A stretch of 64,000 nucleotides of DNA from Lycocorax pyrrhopterus obiensis (GCA_014706295.1 JACSVZ010000001.1:41104383-41168382); one strand, 5' to 3'; counted from the stretch's first letter, positions 14,101-27,799 are shown. Numbers and translations are program-made. Notes: generated from the letters alone by a model not told the origin.

Positions 14101-14734
14101 TACATAAAACATGTTTTCTGTTTGCAATTTTTCTTCTGTTTATTCTGTGAAAAACTGAAGTAATAGCAGCCAATGTTTTCAATGGTGGTGCCTGAAACTA
14201 TCCTTCCATATTTAAGCTTATGGCCCCCATTAAAACCAGACATATTTTAGAAGACATTGGGAACCATCATGTTCTCAACAATTTGATCATGATCTGAAAA
14301 TCTTGCACCTTATAGATCTAATAAGACCAGATGCTTACACATGGCACAGTTTGTACAGTTCACTCCCTTTCCAGCTGAATCCGAGAGTGCCCAGCAGCTG
14401 CATGGAGAAATCTCCGGTGTGTTCACAACTGCTCCTCCACACCCTGAGGTCTGGGGCGCTGCATCAAAGCCCAAGACCAAGCAGCAGCCCCTTCTGCCAC
14501 ATTGTGCAGTTGTGAGCAGCAGCCAGGACTCAGGATCTGAGTGGGACCACTCCACAAACAGCACAAGGAAGGAGGTGGGGACAGATCAAAGGGTCCACAG
14601 AGCTCAGTGACAGGAGGCCACAAATGCAGAAGGTTAAATGTGAGCATGGATAAACTCCTAGCACGCACCAACTTTTGATTCATGCACATTCTAATCCAAA
14701 GGAGGCAACTTTCAACGTGAGTGGATTTTTCTTT
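8140..14734. other. gene-free stretch
   Basis: Non-coding DNA. The longest open frame (8362-8700, 112 codons) is compositionally unremarkable, lies in multi-frame open sequence and resembles no family I know. There is a short CA run near 12058-12072 and a pyrimidine-rich zone around 10.5-11.6 kb. A slightly GC-richer patch at 14341-14610 is open in three or more frames and is noted under findings. No RNA gene is visible. Confidence 0.55.
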
Positions 14735-15010
14735 CATTAATTTGTTCAATGCCTTTTTGAACCTCTAAAAACTTAGAGTATCCATTCTTTGTCACCCGAG
14801 GGGAAAAAATTCTATAGCTCAAACAAACGTTGCATGCAGAAGTATTTCTCTGACAGAGTTCTGCTCATTTTTGTCATCTATCTCTAGAATTACAACTATT
14901 GACAGATTTGCTCATCCTATCCAAAGCAGACTCTAAAACAAAAAAGACTATCTATTTCTAAAAATCTCCTCCTCCCTGAGGTGAGTAATGAACAGCAACT
15001 CATCATCCCT
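14735..15010 (-). mobile_element. ancient CR1 LINE, 3' part
   Basis: Read on the plus strand, the text around TTTGTTCAATGCCTTTTTGA, then a 'TCCATTCTTTGTCACCCGAGG' type block, then GCAGAAGTATTTCT, matches in order the reverse complement of the 3' untranslated part of old CR1 families known from birds, turtles and crocodiles. It is heavily diverged, with many indels, so its edges are approximate. It lies in the same orientation as the CR1 reverse-transcriptase fragment at 15535-15815, and in the order expected if both came from a single element. Confidence 0.55.
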
Positions 15011-15534
15011 TCCCAATGCAGAGCAATGTAAGTCTAATAGGAATAACTAAGAAAACTTCCCAGCTTGCTTGGTGAAGGCACAGAATGCCCTTCAACATCT
15101 GTACTCCATAAGGAATCTGAGTACAAAAAAATTTTGAAAGAGAGAGAGAGACAGAGAGGGAGAATGCGAGCAATTCGAGTCACTGGATGCCAGCAAAGAA
15201 GACACATCTAACTTGAGATCCAAAGCTTCAAGAGTTAATTGCTTGATATGGTTAGGAATGCCAACAGACACAAGTGTTTCTTCTCACATCTTTGCAGTGA
15301 AAACATTTGTTGGCTTTGTATAAAGTTTTGTCACAGGGAAAACTCTACTGTGTGGCTGTGAGTTTGTTGTGCTTAGAATGAAAACTGAGCTGAAGAGGAG
15401 TATGGGATATCGGTGACAACAGAGCAACTAAGTCATGGAACCGAAGACCCTCACCTACCAACATCATCCAACAAAACACAGTCAATACAGGACTTTGCAT
15501 TTCTCTCAGTTGAACTTCATCAAGTTCCTGTTAG

Positions 15535-15815
15535 CTCAATTTTCTAACCTGGCAAGGTTCCAATGGCAGCCCAGCCCTCTGGTGTATCGACTACTCCTTC
15601 CATTTTATATTGTCTGTAAACCTGCTAAGGGTGTACCCTGTCCCATTATCCAGGTCCCTAATGAAGATGTTAAACAGTACTGGTCCCATTATCCAGCCTT
15701 GGGACACACCACTGGTTACTGGTCTCTAGCTGAACTTTGTGCAACTGATCACAACAACCTTTTGAGTTTATCAGTTCAGTCAGTTTCCAGTACACCTCAG
15801 CACTCATTTACCTAG
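15535..15815 (-). mobile_element. CR1 LINE fragment, reverse transcriptase part
   Basis: The minus strand translates around 15560-15700 to a degraded version of the CR1 reverse-transcriptase core: a [19 protein letters not shown] stretch, then [12 protein letters not shown], which corresponds to the family's [16 protein letters not shown]...CTLSKFADDTK region. The FADD catalytic motif has become FTDN, and stops interrupt the frame, so it is a dead copy. The LINE family copies itself through its encoded endonuclease and reverse transcriptase; this copy does neither. Ends are approximate. Confidence 0.8.
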
Positions 15816-18399
15816 AAAATTAAATCCCCAGCAGACAATAACATAACCATTCTCTAGTAAACTGAGTTGGACAGAAGAACCCAGAACATTTTGGTGCAAA
15901 GTGCCTCACTTTGCAAGTCAAATACTTCATTCCAGCCTCATTCACTTTCAGCTGCAAGGTGCCTGCTGTGAAGAAAACAGTGGGATACCCAGTGCCACAG
16001 GCATTTTCCACGGTGTTCAGACTTTCACTGTAGTTGACACCATACCACTGATGCTAATCTTTCCTTAGCTTGTCTTCCCTGAGATAAAAGATAAGGTCCT
16101 AAAGTGGGACATAATATGTCCTAATATACTACTGAGGCTTTTATCAGTAGCATATAAAAATTTGATTCCCTTAAGAAGTAGATTATCCTATGGCCATATG
16201 GATTTTCTGGGACATACTAATCATTGTGATGTCTGTCAGACATCACGTTCTTCGCAACTCCACTAGCAGCAACAGAGCTTACAGCAGGTCCTGAAGGAGG
16301 GTCTTCATGGTTCAGCTGCTTTGCAGGAAGCATGCCCATGATCATGGTTTCTCCCTCTGTCCCCCCGTATGCCCTGTCCAAACCCCACATGATTTTTATA
16401 GAGCCTGACTGGACCATCGGTCACTCCCATCTAAAACCTGAAGAGCATTTCACAGGCCTAGTCTGAGTCTGACACCTGCTGCTTAGAGCTCTGCTGAACT
16501 TGTGGGATCCACAGTGGGACAGGACCCACAAACCGGCACATCATGCTGCCCATGTGTCACACATCCATCTCATGGTGGAAAGACTGCAGCACTAGCATTT
16601 TACAAGTAGCCAGACAAATTCAGAGGCCACATAAAAGTGGGATCTAGAAGTTTTTAATCTGTTTAGTGTGCCTATGCTTTAATTTTTTTCAGTAAAAATG
16701 GGATTTCAGTTAAGGAAAAAAATCAATAGCAGCTCTGCCTTTCAGCCTTGTTTCTGAGGGCTAAGCAACCCTTTAGCCTGGTAATCCATAAAGGGCCTGT
16801 TCCCCATTCTTTTCTATTTCTCATTTCATACCTTCGAATCTCTTAAAATCTCCTTTCCCCAGGCACTTAAGTCTGTGATTAATTTGGATATTTCACACTT
16901 TGCTGTGTGTGAAAGTCAAGTTTATTTACAATCATAAATGAACTAGGCTATAAATAAAGTCATCACTGTACATTGTGATTAACTGAGCTCCTTTCCTTTT
17001 CAGGTTGTTTTTTTTAATGTATCTTAAGCATCTGTATTACAAGATGCCAGTCCCAGTTAAAAGAGGGTGAAGAGACATAGGGCTAACTTCACCTTCTGTA
17101 GTTATTCGCCACCAGACAAAATGAATATAAAACTGCCACTATTCTGTTACAATACAATTTCTAAACTTCTGCACCCACAAGTCTCGAGCAGCACACTTTC
17201 CAGCTACAATCTTATAATTAATTTTTAAAAAATAACCCATCATTATATTTTGCCTTTATTAAAGTCACATGAAATAAAGTCACATATAACGCAGATTCTT
17301 AACCAAAGTTATCTATTGCCTGTTTCCAAATTAAACAGTTGCAAATGCTGAGATAACCATAAATATCCTTCTTCCTCCTTAGTCCAATTCCAAAGAAAAT
17401 ACTGAAAAACTACAAGTTCACTCCTGTTTTGCCAAGGATCATTGAGAATTTCTCAATACATTTCAGAAAATCCCAGAGTAGCAAAGGATCCCAAAATATT
17501 TTCAGAGGATAAAGCAGTCTGGCATTAGACTGCTGTCTGCTGATGCAATGTAAAAGCCACACAGGAGAGAAATAACAGATAATTTGAGAAGAGCTTAGAA
17601 AGGGGTGATTTTCAGAAGCCTATCCATATTTTTTTTCATCTGTCAGGTGAAATATAATATATAACATATAAACATAATATATAAACATAATGTACAAGTA
17701 TATTATATTATATTATATTATATTATATTATATTATATTATATTATATTATATTATATTATATTATATTATATTATATTATATGAGATCATCTCTCCCTG
17801 AAAATCAAAGCTCAAAAATGCATGGGAAGAAGATTCAGATATGAAATGTAGGCCCATAGAAAAATGTACTAGGAGGAAGAAGCAAGGGGAAAAAGAATGT
17901 TCTGCTTAAAAAAAACTGTATACTACCATCACATACAAAATCAATTTTCTCTATTTGATTAAAACAAGTTTGTGTAAATCTCTCATCAGAAACCAGAAAT
18001 TAATCATTTAACAGATGATTTCTACATACTCATAGGTGGGGGGAATTTTCTGTATTTTCTTTTTGCCAAGAGAGATTAAAGATGACATGGGAGGAGGGTG
18101 TCAATACTGCTGCCTCTTCACAGGCTCAGTTCAGGAATCACTTCGGAAACTATGAAGAGTTGGTGATATCCTGAGTTTCCCTAGCAGAAATCAATGGCAT
18201 GTCCTACATAAAGTTCTCAGTGCAGGTAAAATATCCTGCATGTTCCTTCAGCAAGTATGGACGCTGAAAAACCTTCAGCAGAGAATTTCTTCAGCTCTCT
18301 GCAGCATTTTTGGGGGAGTTCTGTCTTTCCCATGCAAGTAACTCAAAAGAATGTTGCAGTTTTGTAAACTTCTTGCACCTGCAGGTTGTTTTGCAGAAT
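15816..18399. other. gene-free stretch
   Basis: Non-coding DNA between the old CR1 and the second LTR candidate. It contains small A/T tracts, a short local repeat of AAGTCACAT near 17265-17286, and the TATTA microsatellite listed separately. No exon-like structure was found. Confidence 0.6.
17699..17783. repeat. (TATTA)n microsatellite
   Basis: About 17 near-perfect copies of the pentanucleotide TATTA, preceded by degenerate ATATAA/ACATAA repeats from about 17650. A repeat this uniform is expected to be highly polymorphic in length. Confidence 0.97.
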
Positions 18400-18621
18400 T
18401 GTTATGGTTCTAACTAGAAAAACATTCAGAGATGGGTGTCTTAGAACTTGACCAATCCCCTTAGGGTGTGGATGACAAAAAACCAATTACCTTATGCCAT
18501 TTAATACACTTTGCGAGCTAACATATAAAACCCTTCTGAGAGATCATTAAAGCGCTTCCATTTACCCCTGAGCCTGGACTTCGTGTCGTTTCTCTACTCG
18601 TCCGTGGGGAAAACAGCGACA
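18400..18621 (+). mobile_element. short solo LTR candidate
   Basis: The block starts TGTTATGG and probably ends at GCGACA. It has promoter and polyadenylation parts in LTR order: a TATA-like ATATAAAACC near 18521, an ATTAAA signal near 18546 and, just downstream, an unusually CpG-containing segment (CTTCGTGTCGTTTCTCTACT and CGTCCGTGGGG) that looks like R/U5. The U3-R-U5 layout within about 220 bases fits a compact avian ERV LTR. No internal viral sequence flanks it and no target-site duplication is clear, so the edges and the family are uncertain. A fragment of some other promoter is the alternative. Confidence 0.5.
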
Positions 18622-21600
18622 AGCAAGAGTCCTGATGTATCTCCATAATGAAGTTACGGAGCCGAAGGACTTCTTGTGCAGGAAGGTGAATGCGATGCTC
18701 ATTGCAGAAAAAAGGCTTAATTTTTCCGCATTCAGAAAAGGCTTATTCAATGTCTACATTAAGCCTACTGAACCACTAATTCCAGCTTGGAGGTCCATTA
18801 GGAAGTAAAGCCTTTGCCCACAGACAAAACAGTGAAGTTATGCCCTCATTCAGGAAGGTAGATGGGAAATGAGGAAATGGCAGGGAAAAGCAAGAAAATA
18901 GAACTTTTTTTTTTTTTTTAAATCAGGAAAAAATAGAAGATGCAAAAAATTCAAAAGATCTTTTACATCAACTATCTACCGTAAAGAAAGATTCAGGAGA
19001 ACGTCAGTAAAACAAATAAGTCTCACACCTTCTGGAAACCCTCTGCAGTTGTAAGTTAGAATTATTAAAAAAAGGTGAAATGAGGTTAGTGTAGACCTGG
19101 TTCCATCCTGCCATATTGGACAGATATTACCATAATTATTTATGACATATTCCAAAAGCACTCTAGGAAAAATTACTTAAAAATTAATTTTAATGTACCT
19201 TTAAATACAAAAGATTCACATCATAAAGACAAACTGGCATCCCAGGTTAATAATGCTCGTCTAATGTAAAGTCCAAATGCATGTCCCTTTATATCCTGTT
19301 CAGCATTCAGCATTATTTTTGGGGGAGAGGAGGGATGGGTTTGGTTTGGCTTGGTTTTTTTCTCTTAAATACAGTCTTCCAATCTAAAGCTGTCATGTAA
19401 AACTTACGTGGATGTTTATAATTGTGCTGGAAATAAAATAGCTAGAGCCATTTAGCTCAGTCTAGCATGCGGAGAGATGGCTGGCGGTAAAACAGCAGTC
19501 TCGGCTTTCCTGGGGCACTGACAGACACATCAAACACTAAGGGTCAAGGAAATCTTCCCCTTTTCACATGACATAGTGCCATTAAAATCTGCACAAAAAC
19601 CTATTTGCAATCCATTAGGAAACCGAAAGGTGATTTCTTTCAAAGTTTTTAAATATTATTTTTAAATATTTCCTTGGAAAGCACAACAATCCATGGCAGT
19701 GCTGACAGAATGGGTCCAGCATAGAAGGCTGGTCATCAATCTGATCTAACATGAGCCTGTAGTGGCAAAAGAGAAGTAAAGCTTGACACATTTCATTTTT
19801 ACACACTGAATTGTCCACTCACATCTGATCGACTAAAAAAACCAACTCAAAGTCATATCTCCACTGATAATCATTCCTTCGTATACTTTTTGGCTTTAGA
19901 TACCATGGTTACAGAAACAGGCATTGCAGGAGGTGTCCTTTTCCTTCAGTCCCACTCAGAGTTTCATGGTGTTGTCCATTAAAAACACAACTAACTTCTA
20001 ACTGGACACAGCTCGGAAACAGAAGGTGAGTAGTAACATATAAACATGTGCTCATGCTCCTTCAGTCAAAGGGACCAGACAGTCTGGGAGAATAATGCTT
20101 TGGAGACCTTCTTCACATCCATCAAGGTTCTTCCAAGGAAGAAATAAGGTCTTCATTTTAAAAGACACACGATGCACTTTGGGGGCAGTCACTGTCAGGC
20201 CAGTCTCACCACACAGACTGGGTTTGGTAACCCCTCCCCAGTTCCTCAGCACACAGATGCTACAGATTAAACAAAAATGTAGGCAGTCTCAAAAGAAGAA
20301 TGTAACCTCTCGGACTACTACACTAACATGCACTAGTCAGGAATATGCAATCAGTGGAAAAATGAAAAGGATTTTAAAGGAAATCAGCTGCATTTCTGTG
20401 TTTTAAGAAACAGACCATTCATAATACAACTGTCCTTTCACTGACTGTGTACTATGCAGATTAAGTCCTGTAAAAGAATGAAAACACAGGAAAGTCACAG
20501 AAGTAATCAGTTAATATTTTAAATTGCATAAGAAAATGAGTATGATTATTTTTCATGTTGTTCCAAATAGGCATTTATTCTTCTCATTAGCAGGATAAAT
20601 TAAGTTATACATTTTGATAACTGTAAAGTAGTTAATTTGTTTTCATAAGTTTATGCAAAATTTCAACATGATCAAATACCATTTATCTGTAATTAATGAT
20701 TCGGGAAGCCTCTGTTGCCACATTCTTTCAACAAATCTGCTTTGGGCACACTAAGGACAAGTACTGTCCTATTCTTTTAATCTCTGCAGCATCATTCCCA
20801 GAAATTTGTATTAAACACCTTAATATTCTTCCACTGACGTGAGCTGAGGAGTACTTAAACCACTTAAATGACATGCTGAGGTCAGCATGCTGGTGCTATG
20901 TACAAACGTCCCACTTTACTCCATTTCAGGGCTCTGAGAGCCCAACAGGTTCACCAGCACTTGTCATTTTCTGTTCCTTAAAGCACAAATAGCTTTCTAC
21001 ACAGGAGACTCCCAACAAAGCAAAGCAAATACACAAAACCAACCAAGCAAGCAGTCCCATCTTGTAACAGCCTATCTGCTGGGCTTGGAGGGAATTTGCA
21101 CTCAGATTCTTTTTCTTCACTTTTAGGAGTGGGAAGGTAGGAATCAGGTGCAAGGAAGCAAGAAAGAGAATTGCTGCTTAAATCTAAATGCACAGACCTT
21201 GTGGAAACATCATAGGAAACTCTTCTATTTTTTGTCATGAAACTTATCACATGGGGAAATTTCCTAAAATGCCCTTTTCAAGGGGCAAATAGAGAATCTC
21301 AGCCCTTATTTCTACACACACACATATCCTGATGCATATTTGCTCCTAGTTTTCATTAAGACCAAAGGTGTGTGGCTACAGCAAAACAAGAAATGTATAT
21401 TCATTACTGACCAAGCAGAGGTAATTTGTGCTCGAGGGTAAGTGCCAGACACACCATCTCATGACAGCAAGCAGGTTTGCATCGATCACAGCTGGATTAT
21501 TGGGTGGGAAAACAGATGCCTTGCATGTTATCACTCCTACAAATCAGACCCCTTACAGTCCCTAATTTTTTCCCTCAGATTAATTTTTTTCTCAGACCTA

Positions 21601-22491
21601 AAACTTATTGTGATGGTCCTTCTTATTACACACCGAGAAAAAGATGGTGCGGGGGTGTAACACCATAGGTTTTCAGCAGCCTCCCTTAATCCCCACACTC
21701 TTCTTCAAATACAATGGACCTGTTCCTTGTGTCCTTTCTTCGTTCCTTTTCAGGCAAACAGTGGCAGTATAATAAACTGCAAGTTTTGCAAAGTGGTGAG
21801 CAGAAGCAGTTATAGACTCTTAAAAATAATAAAATAAAATAATAATAATAATATAAAAACCCACAGAGTAATATACTTAAGCTTGCAGTTGCCAGCTAAG
21901 AAGACCATGTGGGAAATCAACTCTTGCATTTTCCAAGCAACCAGACTCACCCCACACTTCAGCACCTCCCTAATAAGTCTATTTATGAAAAGTGAAAACT
22001 AAAATCCAAAAAAACCACAACGAAGAGAACCAGAGATACAGCTTGATAAGTTCTCAAAAGTGAGGTAATTAGTCATGGACAAGCTGAAAAAAATCCTTGG
22101 TGGTAAACTTTTAATCAGCACATTTAAAAAAACCTCAAGTCTCTATCTGGAAATATGTATCGAGACTCACTTTCTCAGAGTAAAACATACTGTAGATAAG
22201 CCATCTCATAAAAGGCATTTGAACTGCTGTTCTATTTCATCATTTTGTTTTCAGGAGTTGTGCTACATGAAGATGTTTTGATGACCCAATATCCTGATGT
22301 TTTGGCAAGCACCTTGTGTTACTGCCTGCCTGCTGAAAAGCCAGGCTGTCAAGATTACGCAGCATTTCAGCACTACGTCTGGTGTTTCTTATTTAAATAA
22401 TTTACTACTAATGTCCTCCAGTACATGTCCTCCTTGTGCTCCTCTTGCTTTTTCTGAGACTCGTGTGGCAGACGCTTCAAATGGTGTAGAA
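18622..22491. other. gene-free stretch
   Basis: Non-coding DNA with T/A tracts (for example 18906-18919) and an AATAATAAT simple repeat near 21822-21858. Open frames of 60-100 codons near 20.1, 20.9-21.3 and 22.1 kb have no splice, domain or start context that I would trust. Confidence 0.6.
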
Positions 22492-22618
22492 AAGGAAAGT
22501 GACAGGTTCGATGGGGCTTTGAGCAACCCGGTCTCATGGAAGGTGTCCCTGTCCATGGCAGGGTCTTGGGAACTAAATGACCTACAAGGTTCCTTCCAAC
22601 CCAAACCATTGTATGAAA
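22492..22618 (+). mobile_element. CR1 LINE, truncated 3' end
   Basis: Typical CR1 3' text in order: GGGGCTTTGAGCAACC, a GTCCCTGTCCATGGCAGG block, then CTAAATGACCTACAAGGTTC followed by CTTCCAACCCAAACCATT. Only the last 130 bases are left, as is usual for 5'-truncated CR1 insertions. Confidence 0.93.
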
Positions 22619-24697
22619 CCATTGCCGAAATCCTGGACACGGCCCCCAGAGCCAAGAGTCATCGGTTGACGAGAGCCATGTCTGAATATTAAGTTGTGTG
22701 GGTTTGGATGACTTGGTGTACTCTGTGGTATCTTTTCTCTGTTATTTCTCACACCCTTTCTGTCCCTTCTTTATTTACATACTGTACCCACCAGGTGTGG
22801 ATGTTTCCACAGGAGGATGGCTTTCCAGTGCTGATCCTAACAGCTCCAGAGCCACAACTAGTACCAGGATTTGCCAGGTGCTCAGGCACTAGGGGAAACT
22901 AGGACTCTGGTAAAACAGAAGTACAGGAACAGAGCTGCAAGTTCATGCTTCTTCTTTTTTTTCCTTTTTTTTTTTTTCACTGCGTGTTTTCATTCTTTTG
23001 AAATCATTCTTCCAAGTTTTCTTTAAAGGAAGATTTTCAATTTTACACCCAGAAAAAGGAAATTGAAAATGACCACATGAATCATCCTACTATGAAAGTT
23101 GACAGCAACAAAATTGCAAGCGAACGCATTATATTATATTTTGGTTAAATTTGTGTGCATTCTGCACAAATCACCTAAAAGAGATTTCTGTTTCTCACAG
23201 TCCTGTGTTCATTGATCTGGATTTCTCTGAAACATTAAGATTTCCAAAAGAATTCACAAACAAACAAACCAAACAAAAGGAAATAAATTTGTTCAGGCTT
23301 GTACTGTACTTTCGATGTTAACTTGTCACCTACAAATAAATATCGAAAATACTATCAAGAGTATCTACACAAACAATGTGTTTAAAAGTGAAGGAGTTGG
23401 TAGAGTACAGAATTATCTAACCCCAGGACACAAGATATTTATTTTGCCCACCTCTGTGAGTTTATTTCTGTGTTAACACTGTATTAACAAAACCTTTGTG
23501 GCTACACTGCCCTGCAAAGTAAAATACTTCAGGGAATTGGTATCATTTTGCTCCACCAAGCATTTACATTAATTTTGCATTATGCATACGACTCCACACT
23601 TTCCCATTTACTACTTACAGAGTAAACTTTAACTGGAGTCAATAATACACATTAATAGCCTCCAACTGTATGTTTGCTAAGATACTCTCAAGAACTCAAT
23701 GCTTATCATGAATAGCATGATCATTTCACAAACCATTTCATCTCAATGTGAGGATGTGTGTATCTCCCTTCTATTATAGGAGCAAGTCTGCAATACCAAT
23801 ATCTAACATAACACTGAGAGGACATTCTTTGTTTTCTAAATCTTGCCAGCTCTTGTATGCTGGAAGGCATTGTGGGACTAAATGGATCATATTCTTCTAT
23901 GAAGAATACCACCCAGTGGAAGAAAAGGTGATGTTACTTTGGTTTCTTACCTTCTATTTTTTTTCCTTTGATGGAAAGGCAAGGCTCCCCTGTTAAGCAA
24001 CCTTTGCCAGAGACTAATTCACTGGAAAATTGCTTCTCTAGTTCTAGCTCTTTTTCCTCCTGAATTGCATCTGATTGTCTCCAGTGGCAGATTAATATAC
24101 AAACATGACAGACTTGGCCAAGAATTACTTTGTATTTTCTGATTTCAAATTACATATATTAATCATTCTTCTGATTACTATTTTCAATATTTGAACTATA
24201 TTTTTCTAATACTATAACTTTCCCAAATCATTATTAGAAATGTAAACTTTGTTGATGCACATTTTCTCCCAGCTTAGTTATGATTCTCTAAGGCCTTTAT
24301 GCAGCCAGTCACTGAGATAAGAAAGAGCGCCACATAAAGAACACAACAGCTGAGGGGAAAAAATTCCTTTCAATTACTCTAGGAACAAATGGTCAATTTC
24401 TTTGGATGGCCAGAGATGGGCAGGTATCAAAACCAGAAAAGTCTTTCCCAAATAATAACCAAATCATCAGCTTTCTCCAACACCTCAAAATCTTTTCTAC
24501 TCTTTTGTGTATCAGCATGCTACAGATCTTGCTACAAATGAGGCAATAGAGTTTTGTGGGAGTCTTTGATTAAGCTACAGACAACACAACATTGAAACCA
24601 GCAGTGTTACTGCTAGACAGCATCTCCAAACCAAATTGACATGGAAATAGGTAAGCTTTGCCTAATGAAATGCTAAACATTTGCATCCCCCATTAAA
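22619..24697. other. gene-free stretch
   Basis: Non-coding DNA. It has pyrimidine tracts near 22948-22978 and a CAAA-rich patch near 23262. No supported exon. Confidence 0.6.
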
Positions 24698-24766
24698 TCT
24701 GGGGGTTGGACTAGATGATCTCCAGAGGTCCCTTCCAACCCTAACTATTCCCTGTTTCTGTGATTT
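24698..24766 (+). mobile_element. CR1 LINE, very short 3' end
   Basis: Seventy bases of the CR1 3' tail: GGGGGTTGGACTAGATGATC, then TCCAGAGGTCCCTTCCAACC and CTAAC, ending in a degenerate TTCTGTGATTT. The upstream part is missing because of 5' truncation. Confidence 0.93.
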
Positions 24767-27700
24767 GTATGCATTTTTGTGTCACATAACTGAGAGAAGA
24801 AACTTTGTTATGGTGGTAAAGTCTATTATTTTTTCAAACAACTTACAAGTGAAGTGACTATAAGACTGTGTGTCAAAATGCACTTCAGAAGGAATAACCA
24901 GCATGAATAGCTTACCTCTCAAATAACAAGGAAGCATCTAAACAAGAGCAGCTTAATAGAAGTCATGTTAATAAATTCACTTCAGTGACAGCACTTGAAT
25001 TACCATTGAAAAAAAATTAAAAATAAAAAAGTTCTTTTAGTACAACTGATGTGCTGTCTCTTTCAATGAAATTTTCATTTGCCAGTCATTATCATTTTGG
25101 TGGAAGATTAAATTATTTGCTGCTTGTCAGTGAGGGGCAGAGTGTAGACGAAATGTAAGAAGTTGACAAGTTAGATGATAGAAATGAATAAAATTTATGT
25201 TCTTATGAACCTAATGGCAAGTAATTATCTCTGAACTGGCAGTACAAATGTGCTTTTTCATCATGAATATCTGACATGCATTAGAAATTTCCAGAAGACA
25301 CATTATTTATACAGTAAAGCAACAGAGTGGAAAACTTGTTAAATATATGGCTTCTGCACCCAGCATTTAATAGAAAAGTTTAATTGAGTGGTGAACCTTC
25401 TAGAAATTTTTTATGCCATGTTAAAAGGCAGGTGCTAAAAAAACCCAACGAAAAATACCCCCTAAGTCCCTAAGTCAACAATCTAATTTTTTTTTTTTTT
25501 AAACATTTACCAGAATCCCAGATATGGCTGCACTGTATGTTCTGGTCACACCCTGCAGCATTAACAAAGCTGGCTATAAGAGGATGAGTGTGTGTCTGTG
25601 TAATAGACAATATCACAAAATATAGCACCTCATAACAACAGTATTAAACCGTAACTCGGCAGCCAAAAAGTTGCATATATCAGAATTATGGTGGACTGTG
25701 CTACTGTTGTTCTTTTTCATGTGCTTATGCACACTTACACTCTCAGCACAGAAGTCTTGATTCATCCTTTTTTTTAATCTAAGATAGGGGCTGTGCCTCA
25801 TTTGGATGCACGGTGCTCTAGTCAGCACTTCGTGTATGACCCTGTACCTCGATTAGCAAACAATATTCAGATCCTGCTAGAAAGACAGAATGTTTAATTT
25901 CCTTGTGGACGGCACAACATTATTCATCCCTTAAGTACTTAAGTGGTTCACTAATAATTTATCCTCACAATATCCCTGAAAGATGAACAGCTGGTATTAT
26001 CCAAACTTACAGATGAGAAAACAAAGCACAGGAAAATCAAGGTCAAACATACCCATTTAAAGGGAGATGCCTATTTTGAGTATCTAGACCAGGTTATTGC
26101 TGAATACACAGCACAACATGGCTACAGCTGCAAACATTCACGAGCAGCTATAAGGAGCCACCAGAGGAAAGCTCAGTGAGCTCTTTCTGCTCTGAGCTGA
26201 ACCACGCTTGGGCACCTTCAGTGACAGCTCACGCCCAGCTCCTCCAAGACATTGTCTGGAGTGGCAGCTGGAGGCCAGGCAGGGTGCACTACAGTGACTC
26301 AATGACACTAAATGTCAGCATGTTGGCAATTGCACGGTGGCCATTGGTGTCTTGGAACACAGTTTTCTTTTCTTTTCTTTTTTTTTTTTAAGAAAAAAAT
26401 AAATTGAGAGAATATTTTGCCATTAAAAGTTTCATTCAGCAGTTCTGTATAAAAGAAAATAGTTTTCATTCCTAGAAACATCAGGAATTCTTAACATGCC
26501 TTGTACATTAGTACTGAAAAATTAAATGCATGTGTTTTGGAAGTTTTAAGAAACAAATCAGGCTACTCACTATATTTGGTTTTAAAGTACTTTTGCAGGA
26601 ACTAAGTATTTTTAAGTTACGTAGGAGTACTACAGGTTCAACTTGTACAAAAATTATCTCAAAGAACGTCTTATATACAAGTGGGCAGGATTTGCTAACT
26701 GATTTTCGGAGCTGATAAATCTAAAAGTGACTAAGCAAGTATGTCTGATACTTCAAAAGTGTTATTTTTGTGTAACCATACTTCCTAAAAACCCTTGAGC
26801 ACTGCCTTGTAACAGAACAATGCAGAACAGGACAAACAGTCCTCCACAGAACTGACAGCTCCTAGTGGATATAAAAAGCTACATTGGGCAGATTGCTTTG
26901 TGCTCTTCAGTTTCACTGTACTGAGTCCTTCCTTCTCAGGAGGAAGCAGGTAGGTGTGATTTGAGAAAACAGCACTCTCAAAGGATGACAACTACTCTCA
27001 CAAGTGCCATCCCAAGGTTCTCTTTCCCAGAAGCGCCCGTGCTCTCTCATAAGTGATTTTCTCTAGGTTCTTCCATCCAAGGGCTTAAGAAGAGGGTATA
27101 GCCCACTTGGATATTCTCCCATTTTAATACAGCCCCCCATCACAGGTAACATTAGTCTCAGGACACAGAAGTGTCCTGTTATTAAGTTGGCACCTCAGAG
27201 AATATGAACAATGGAAGGAGCTTAGTTAAGTGAAAATGAACTTGGTTGAAGTTTTCAGTCAACAAAGAAGAAAATTAGTTTTGTTGCAGTATTTGTCTTC
27301 ACTGCCTGTCTCATTACCAAAATTTGTTGCATTCTGCTTGAGAATACCAAACTCTACAGTACAGCAGTCCTGACAACTTCAGTATTGAAAGGGAAGCACT
27401 TCAAAAAGCAGAACACCCTCGCAGCTTGCTTCCTGAGGCTGGTACTCCAGAATGAATTTTCCATTTCAGCAGATGAGAAACACAGTACTTTGAGCAAGCT
27501 TGTTTTCACTGCATTATTTCATGATTTACAGAAAAGGCATTACAACATTTATGTCTTTAACCCATATAAGGCTACATGTTGTTATCTGACATCCATCAAA
27601 GACCAACAAGTATCAAGAAACATTAACTTATATTACTTGTGTGTGACAGAGGGACAGTATCAGTGAATACTGCAGGACAACAGCATTAGTGCACATGCAC

Positions 27701-27799
27701 ATCCTTTTGCTGATAGAAAAGTTAAATATAATATGTTTCCTAAGCAGAAACACCTAAGAAATCAGTCTGTACCTAACACACAACCTACACTGCAAATTC
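24767..27799. other. gene-free stretch
   Basis: Non-coding DNA with poly-T runs near 25490 and 26360-26390. Open frames are all under about 95 codons and unremarkable. Confidence 0.6.
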
